A DNA stretch of 64,000 nucleotides, from assembly GCF_024362695.1 (NCBI RefSeq), contig NC_065406.1:2356001-2420000 (forward strand), given 5' to 3'. The position numbers were made by a program, and so were the translations under genes. This document shows positions 10,801-19,800 of this stretch, in pieces. The notes under the pieces were generated by a model, which was given only the letters and a program-made list of their open reading frames with translations, was not told the origin of the DNA and ran no database searches. Origin of the DNA: Pectinophora gossypiella. Taxonomy: Eukaryota; Arthropoda; Insecta; Lepidoptera; Gelechiidae. The first letter of the stretch is position 1, and each line of letters starts with the position of its first letter.

Positions 10801-13800
10801 GTAAACCTAGCTCAGACGCTGGTGGGGAGCGGAGAGTTGCCGTTCTATACGTAGTATTATTCCTTATTCTATGTCTAAATGTAAATGTCACTTACGGCCT
10901 TTGGGAGGGCAGCATTGTGGGTTCACTCAGATGGCATTAACTACTTGGCCTGACATGTACAGTTGCATACTCACACAATATTAGTATTAACTTCGCAGGC
11001 TTTGGGCACCTCCCCAGCCAGGTAATGCTTTTGCGAGGGGATGAACCCGGTGGGCAGAGCGATGATGACCGAGAGGGGCCACAGGATTGCCACCAGCACA
11101 CGAACACGTTTTGCCCTGAGACACCAGATATATAGTCAACCTTTTTCTATCGTGTGGGTTGTTAGGTGGATGACCAAACGAATTGGTGGTTTTAATTGTA
11201 CTTAAATAAACGAATTTTGTTTCTTTATGAAAGATAAACATTGGCTCCGTTTCCTGCAGACACCTCCTAATTTTATTTTAAGTTATACCAGTCATTTTCT
11301 TATTTGCCGAAAAGGAAAGAGTGGATGATTGTCAACAAGTTAATGTTAAAATGAATGAAATAGGCTGGTATGCAATCCGTTTGACGTGCTGTCTACTTAA
11401 TTCTGTCGGGTTTTGGCCTATGTAAAAAATTGAGACGGTTGTTTTAGATTTCTGCTTAAAATTGACGTGTATTCCATAAATTTTATGTCTGTCGATTACC
11501 CGTCCCTTTCTTTTTCAACGGATAAGAAAACGACAGGTATAACTTAAAATAAAATAAGATGGCATCTGCAGGAATTAGCACCATTAAGTACTTACTTACA
11601 TTGAAGCCATTCATTTAAAAAAGCACTATTGCAATTTGACATTTACGCAAAGAAAAATAAGTGCGCAACGTCGACAAATGTCAAATAGTAGAAAGTATTG
11701 CTTTTATAGACGAATAGGGTAGTTAGTTTCCAACTAGTCAAAACAGTTACTTTTTACTAAACGTCAAAGCACGAAATTGCTATGGAATTTGTATGAAAAA
11801 GCAACCTGTGACGTCATAGAAAAACGTGACAAAATGTCGCACATATTATTACATATTTGTCTTTATTAAAATTCATAAATAAGTTAAATACTTAAATAGA
11901 AAAAAGAAAACGTTTTTTGTCACCCTAAGATTTGTCTGTATTTAGTAAACAGAATTTCACAATTTATCTTTAAGAAACTACCCAATTGTGCTAATGAGAG
12001 GAATATCAATCTCAAGGTGAACCAAGTAACCACGCTTCACCGAGCTATCTGTTAGATCAACGGTATAGCCGAAATCGCCTTCTACTAGTTGATTCTTCTT
12101 CTTATCGTGTGGGTTGTGAGGTGGAATACCAACCTCATCAACACTGGTGTCAGGGTTATTACTGAGCCGCCAAAGGCCCCTGACATGGCTCGTGTAACGA
12201 CTACATACTTACATCGGTAAGTAGTAACCGGGACCAACGGCTTAACGTGCCTTCCGAAGCACGGATCATCTTACTTTTTGGACAATCAGATGATTAGCCT
12301 GTAATGTTCTAACCAAACTAGGGATCACAAAGTGATTTTTGTGATATGTCCCTACCGGGATTCGAACCCGGGACCTCCGGATCGTGAGCCCAACGCTCAA
12401 CCACTGGACCACGGAGGCCGTTACTAGTTGATGAAAATAAGGGAGTTTCCAGGCCATGTTCCCAAAAAAAATTATAGACCTACCTGCGGGACGCAGCCAA
12501 TGGGGCAGTGATTCCCCACCATCGCTCCCAGCCCAACGCGCACAGAGATAGAATAGACGCCGTACAGCATAAAACGTCCAATGTACTCCAAAGCGCACAT
12601 AACACCCAAGCTGTACGTGAAACAAAAACAATTAGGGACATACATAAACTGCCTATATACGTCCCACTGCTGGGCACAGGCCTCCCCTCAATCAACCGGA
12701 GGGGGTATGGAGCATACTCCACCACGCTGCTCCAATGCGGGTTGGTGGAGGTGTTTTTTTACGGCTAATAGCCGGGACCAACGGCTTAACATGCCCTTCG
12801 AAGCACGGAATCATATTACTTTTTCGGACAATCAGGTGATTCAAACCTGAAAAGTCCTTACCAAACAATTTAAAGGACAGTCTCATAAAGTGATTTCGAC
12901 AATGTCCCCATCGGGAATCGAACCCGGACCTCCAGATCGTGAGCCTAACGCTGATTAGGGACCCTGCCTAATTAGGGACATATTAGGGAGTAACTTCTCA
13001 GCGGCTAAAATCTAACAGTAATATTATTCTGATAAAAAAAGAGAAGCAATATATGTACTTAGCAACATTATTCTTTACATAATCTGATCCAAGAAAGAAA
13101 AAAAGAAGAAAAAAAAAGAAAGAAAGAAGAAAGTGCATTTCTTCGAGGCAATGACGTCATAAATCGTCTGAAACAGACGTATAAGGCCAATGATGATGAT
13201 GATGAATCTGATCCAAATATCAAGCAACAATTATTTTATACATGCCTCTGGCATGACATTATACATATTTTTGAATAATTATTTACCCGAGCTCCATACC
13301 CCCTCCGGTTGAATGAGGGGAGGCCTGTGCCCAGTAGTGGGACGTATAATAGGCTGTTTATGTTATGTTATTTACCCGAGCAATGAGAAAATAGGTAAGT
13401 ATTACGTAGAATCCGTACAGCGCCATCTATTTTTTTTAATAGCCTGGAAGGTCCCTCTGTTGTGAATTAGTTGTAGTGGCAACACTAGCATTTATAAAAA
13501 AAAAAAAAATATAGATTGTCAGACTGACGGATGACAATTGTCTTTTTTTTTTTGAGACCGGGCTGCTCCGAACCCCGCAAACACGATAAGATTTCTGTAA
13601 TATTATATTAAATAGTAAATACCAAATAAATGATAATACAAGTGAAAGTAAACGAGTTTAATTGCCGAAACACATAATCGACAACAATTGGCGACCGAAG
13701 GAATTTTCTAATCTGCAAATTACAATATGGATTCCAAGGTAGATTCCAAGACAAAGGAACGTGATCAAATGAGAAGACAATTCACAAGGACATCGAAAAA

Positions 13801-16800
13801 ACTCGAAGACTATATCAAAAACACGGAAATATCATCGGCGATTATAGAATACGAATATTTGAAAGAATGTACAGAAAAAATAAAAATGTTAGACAACGTG
13901 ATTGCGGAAAAAATGATAGATGGCGACGAACACGTTTATAACGAAGAGTGTGACCAAGCAGCAAACTTTAGGAAAATCTACCTAACACTTAAGTATAAAA
14001 TGGATAAATTAATCCAATCGAAATTCACTAAGGAAACAACTACGTCAAATTTAAATTTACCAAAAATTGAATTATTAAAATTTGATGATGACCCACGCAA
14101 GTGGATTGCGTTCTGGGGTCAATTTAAGAAGATACATGAATCGAACACATTGCAACCTGAAGACAAATTCCAATACCTGCTACAAGGGCTGAAGGAGGGC
14201 TCTAAGGCAAAAATGTTAGTCAGCAGCTTTCCATCATCGGCAGCCAACTACATAAAAGCAATTGAAGAATTGAAGGATAGGTTTGCAAAAGAAGAGGTAC
14301 TGATACAAGTTTACATTAGGGAACTTTTAAATTTAATATCAAGTTCGAAAACCTTTAAATTTGACTTGTTAACGTTATATGACAAATTGTCTACTTATAT
14401 ATTGGCCTTAGATTCTTTAAATGTAACCAAAGATAAATATGAGGTAATTTTATATCCAATTGTGGAATCCATAATACCAGAAAACATTTTGATTGCATAT
14501 AATAGGTCAAATTTATCTACAAAACGACTGGCACATCTTCTAGATTTTCTTAAACGTGAGGTTGAATCCGAGGAAAATATCCGTATGGCAAGGGCTAATT
14601 ACACTTTTACAGATATGACAACATCTCAACAGAACACGAACCAAGAATTAATTCCAACGGCGGCGTGCATTGTCTCCAATGTAAGCAAAGAAAGGCATAC
14701 ACAAGGTAAAGATATTATATTGTGTTGCTTATGTGGCAAAAATAATCATGTTATCTTTCAGTGTACAAAGGCAAACAGCATGACGTTGGAGGAGAAAATG
14801 AACAGCATCAAAAAATCTGGTTTTTGTTTTATCTGTCTCAAGAAGGGTCATTTAGCAAATAAATGCAAAACATTTACAAAATGTTTGTCTTGCCATAAGA
14901 GACATAATGTAATCCTGTGTCCCAACGTACATAAAACAGAAAGTACCCTGTTTACTAAACATAATGAAACTTTTTTACAGACATTGATAGTAACAGTCAG
15001 CTATAACGGGAGAAACATGAAAGTTAGAGCGTTGTTGGACAGCGGTTCGCAAAGGTCGTACGTCAAGAGTTCGGTAGCAAAAGAATTGAAGCTAGAGAAG
15101 GTAGGAACAGAAAACATTAAACACACATTGTTCGGAGGTACCACGGGACCCGCTCGAGTCTACAATCAGAGAAAGTTAAACGTAAGTAATATAGATAACT
15201 CATTCTCTTTTCAGATGTTAGTACTGGAGCAACCAAACTTGTGTGGGAGCCTACCTAGTATAAAGGATGATGCAACTTTGTTGCAAGAATTAAAAAGCCA
15301 TAATATTCAGATCAATGACAAGAACATTGAAATAGGGCTTTTGATAGGTTCAGATTACTTTGGGTCCATAATGACAAATAATTTGTTTTCCATTAATAAA
15401 AGCTTGCTAGCAGTGGAGACAAAATTAGGATGGACAATACAAGGACCTACACAAATGAATGATTCCACCGTGAACAATGTCAGTGTGTCATACGTGTCAC
15501 AATCAGATATTTGTAATTTATGGAATATTGAGCTGTTAGGCATTAGAGACCCCTATGAAAAACAGGAAAAAGAAGTGATCAAAGCAGAAATATTAAAATG
15601 TTTTAATAATAATATTTCAGTAAATGAAGATGGCCGCTATGAAGTATCTCTGTTATGGAAGGAAGGGTGTCCAGAGCCTGACGCAAACTACGACGTAGCG
15701 CAAAAACGACTGCAGAGCACTACGAGAAAACTTATAAAAACAGGTAACCTTCAATCATATTCTGATGTTTTTAAAACATGGCAGAGAGAAGGTATCATTG
15801 AAGAAGTGATAGTGGACAATAAGAATGAAGGCCACTACATTCCTCACCACACTGTCATAAAGCCGTCTAGCACGACCACGATGTTACGACCCGTGTTCGA
15901 TGCGTCGGCTAAAGACTGTAAAGGTTTGTCTCTGAATGACTGCATAGATAAAGGCATTAACCTTATTGAACTCATACCTAAGCTGTTAATTTTATTTAGA
16001 AGAGGAGCTTATGGAGCGATTGCAGACATAGCTAAGGCTTTCTTACAAATCTCAGTCTCGAAGAATGACAGAAAGTATTTAAAATTCTTGTGGTGGAAGG
16101 ATTTTGAAATGCAGCAAGAAGTAGTTACTTATCAACATAATAGAGTTATGTTTGGGGTGAACTGTAGTCCCTTTCTTTTGGCTGCCACAATTAATTTCCA
16201 TTTAGATAACTGTGGTAACAAGTATAGAGAAACAGTTCAAAAGTTAAAAGAGTCCTTTTATGTGGACAACTGTACAGCCAGTTTTGATACAATAACACAA
16301 CGTGATAACTTCATTTCACAGTCGAGAGAAATAATGGCGATGGCGAAATTCGACCTACGTGGCTGGGTTACTGCTCCTGAAAGAATGGAAGGAGCTGTGA
16401 AAGACACCCACGTGCTGGGATTAACGTGGAATACCGAAGAGGACACTTTATGCTGTAACATCAATTCTAATGAAAACTATAAAGGAAAAATCACAAAGAG
16501 ATATTTACTGTCCGTGACACAGCAAATTTTCGACCCTCTAGGAATCGTCTGCCCGGCGACAGTTGTACCTAAGCGCCTACTCCAAAAAGTATGGAAAAGA
16601 AAATTCGACTGGGATGAAGAAATATGTCCAGAGCTAGCACGTGAATTCAAGATATGGCAAAGTACAATACATCTACTAAAGAAATGCAAAATACCTAGAC
16701 GGTTAACAGCAGCACCAATTAAGAAGTGTAATAATAGCATCCACACTTTTTCAGATGCAAGTGAAGACGCATATGCGGCCTGTGTATACCTGCGGACTGA

Positions 16801-19800
16801 ACAGGAAGGCAAGGTGCATGTACAACTCATAATAGCTAAAAGCAGAATCGCCCCAGCGAATAAGAAGATGTCTTTGCCACGGTTGGAGTTGATGGGGGCT
16901 GTGATAGCCTCGCGACTGTACAGAGAGGTCATTGACAGTGGACTCATGACACCAGAAACAAATTATAATTCTTATTTTTGGACAGATTCGACCGTAGTGC
17001 TTGCATGGGTAAAACAACAGCGTCAATGGAAACCATTTGTAAGCAATAGAGTAAAAGAGATATCAAGAAACTCAGATATAGACTCATGGAATCATATATC
17101 GGGGGATTGTAATCCTGCGGACCTGCCTTCTCGCGGTTGCAATGCAAATGCGCTGCTCGAGAAGCGTTGGTGGGAAGGACCGACGTGGTTGCGTAACAGG
17201 CAGGATTGCTGGCCCATATCAAGTTCAATACAGGCTAAACCAAATGAAGAAATTGTAAGAAAAGAAGAAAAATCACAGTCTCACGTAAACATGTCTGTTA
17301 CTGAACCTCTGTTTAGTAAGAGGTTGTTGTATTTTTCAAAATACAACAAAATAATCAGATTGGTAGCATGGTTACTTCGTTGGAATCCTAAGGTAAGGAG
17401 ACAATTTGCCGTAGCTAGCGACTTGTCTAACGACGAGTGTGTGTATGCGGAAAAAACATTATTTAAATTGTTACAGAAGGAGGATTTCGCCGGGGGACAT
17501 TTACCAAACAACTTCAAGACACGACAAGGCAGCGACGGTGTACTTAGAGTCAAGACAAGACTGGAACTAAGTCACGAACACAAAGATTTCGTAAACCCGA
17601 TACTGTTATCTGGAAAAAACGAAATCGTGAGACGGTTCGTACGACAGCGACACGAGATTCTACAACACGCAGGGACACAGACTTTAATGTCTAGCATCAG
17701 AAATGAATTCTGGGTTTTAGGCATAAGACGTCTCGCAAAAAGAGTTGTTTCAGAATGTGTCATCTGCAAGAAGTACAAATGTAAACATTACGAAGTTCCA
17801 GAGGCACCCCTGCCCACAGACAGAGTGGAAAGTGTGACGGCCTTCCAGACTACAGGCATAGATTTTGCGGGACCGTTGGTTCTACGAAATCAGACGAAAT
17901 GTTGGATCGCTCTATTCACGTGTGCGACATATAGAGCAGTACACCTCGAACTAGTGGAGTCATTGTCAACAAACAGCTTCATAATGGCACTACGAAGATT
18001 CATTGCTCGAAGAGGACGAATACAAGTCATATACACGGACAATGGAACAAATTTTCAAGGTACTGCTAACTTGTTAAATAATGTGGATTGGAAGGAAGTC
18101 GAAGTTACCACAGCCGTACTACCACAGCCGATAAAATGGAAGTTCATCCCGCCCGCTTCTCCTTGGTGGGGAGGATGGTGGGAACGTCTGGTGCGCGTCA
18201 TGAAGGAAATGCTACGTCGGATATTGGGAAAAGCGTCATTATCATGGATAGAGCTGACCACCCTGCTATGTGAATGTGAGTCGGTTATGAATAACCGTCC
18301 CTTGACGTATATAGCTACAGACGACGACACGCCACGCCCCTTGACACCCGCTTTATTTTTACAGGGACTATCCACGGCAGAGACACCTGATTTAGACGTA
18401 ATCGATGCTCACAATATGAACATCAGATTGCGCTACCTGCAGACCCTGCGGACGGAGTTTCGACAGAGATTTAGAAATGAATATATTTCGTTACTTATTA
18501 GCAAGAACAAAGGTAAGTCGAAATTCCCGTCGGTAGGCGACGTTGTCTTGATACAGACTGATGCAGGTCGTCTCTATTGGCCTCTTGGCATAATAAAAGA
18601 ATTGGTTACAGGTAACGACGGCATAACAAGAGTCGCGAAAGTACAGACTGCGATGGGAGAGAAGATAAGAAGTTGTCAACGCCTCTACCCATTAGAATTG
18701 TCGGCAGTCACTGACGAGTGGCATACACCTACTGTCCCTAAGCAAGGTGAGCCCGACAGTGCTGACTTGCGGGCTGGATCTAGCTGTGTTCTAGACCCAA
18801 CTGCAAACTCTCACATTGACGAGACACCCGCGATAACAGTGGGTGATGAGTCACACCCCTCGTCTACCACTACAAGACACGGTAGAGTCGTTAAGCTCCC
18901 ACGCAGATTTTTGGACTGAATATGTGGTATGTAGATCCCTTTCTAATGTGTAATAAGCATATTGACTTGCCTATAAATTTGGTAAATAACAAATTTGGTG
19001 AATTTGGACTGTGCCAGTGGTTTTTGTTCTTGAATTGTCTACGTGACGAGTGAATTTGGAGAATCTGACATTTATATTATGTGTATGATCTTTAATTTCG
19101 AATGGTTAGCCTATTGGGAAAATTTATGACATGTTTACAAACGAATAATGACCTAATGACTTAATAATGAATAATTTGAATGCTATAGATTTGTAATTCA
19201 GTACAAACACATTGTGAGATTTGTTTATTTTAACAATTGTGACGTAGAATAGTGTAATATGTAAAGTTCTATTTCAGCATAGGAAGACATGTTGCACTAG
19301 CTTTTCTTTTGTATGACGTAACCTCTTAGGATGGTTGATTTGTTTACCTTTACTTAACATGTTACAATGTACTTGTAGCTATTGTTTTGATAACTTTGTA
19401 CTGATGTATTACAATTTGTAATTTAATATATTTTTGACAATTTCAATTTTGTATTGTAATCTAGACTTGAATTGTTAATTGTAAAATGGGTCTTATTTCG
19501 TCATATTCTGCAGTGGTTTTTTTTATTGTTTGTTATTGACAATGGTTCGGAGTTGCCTACTTATTCCTTTCTTATTTCGTGGTTTAGAGGATGTTGTGAA
19601 TTAGTTGTAGTGGCAACACTAGCATTTATAAAAAAAAAAAAAATATAGATTGTCAGACTGACGGATGACAATTGTCTTTTTTTTTTTGAGACCGGGCTGC
19701 TCCGAACCCCGCAAACACGATAAGATTTCTGTAATATTATATTAAATAGTAAATACCAAATAAATGATAATACAAGTGAAAGTAAACGAGTTTAATTGCC

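Noticed and set aside
12340..12420. Possible tRNA gene
   Set aside because: A and B boxes are present but the fold has no matched acceptor stem and the sequence continues into a SINE body with a target duplication around the whole element.
12266..12768. Several overlapping frames up to 121 codons on both strands
   Set aside because: They run through SINE A and SINE B copies and across the GPCR exon in the wrong frames.
15355..18679. Many minus-strand frames inside the Bel/Pao region
   Set aside because: All are shadows of the plus-strand gag-pol frame.
18920..19591. Possible env frame in the Bel/Pao element
   Set aside because: The 670 bases after gag-pol hold no long frame on the element's strand.
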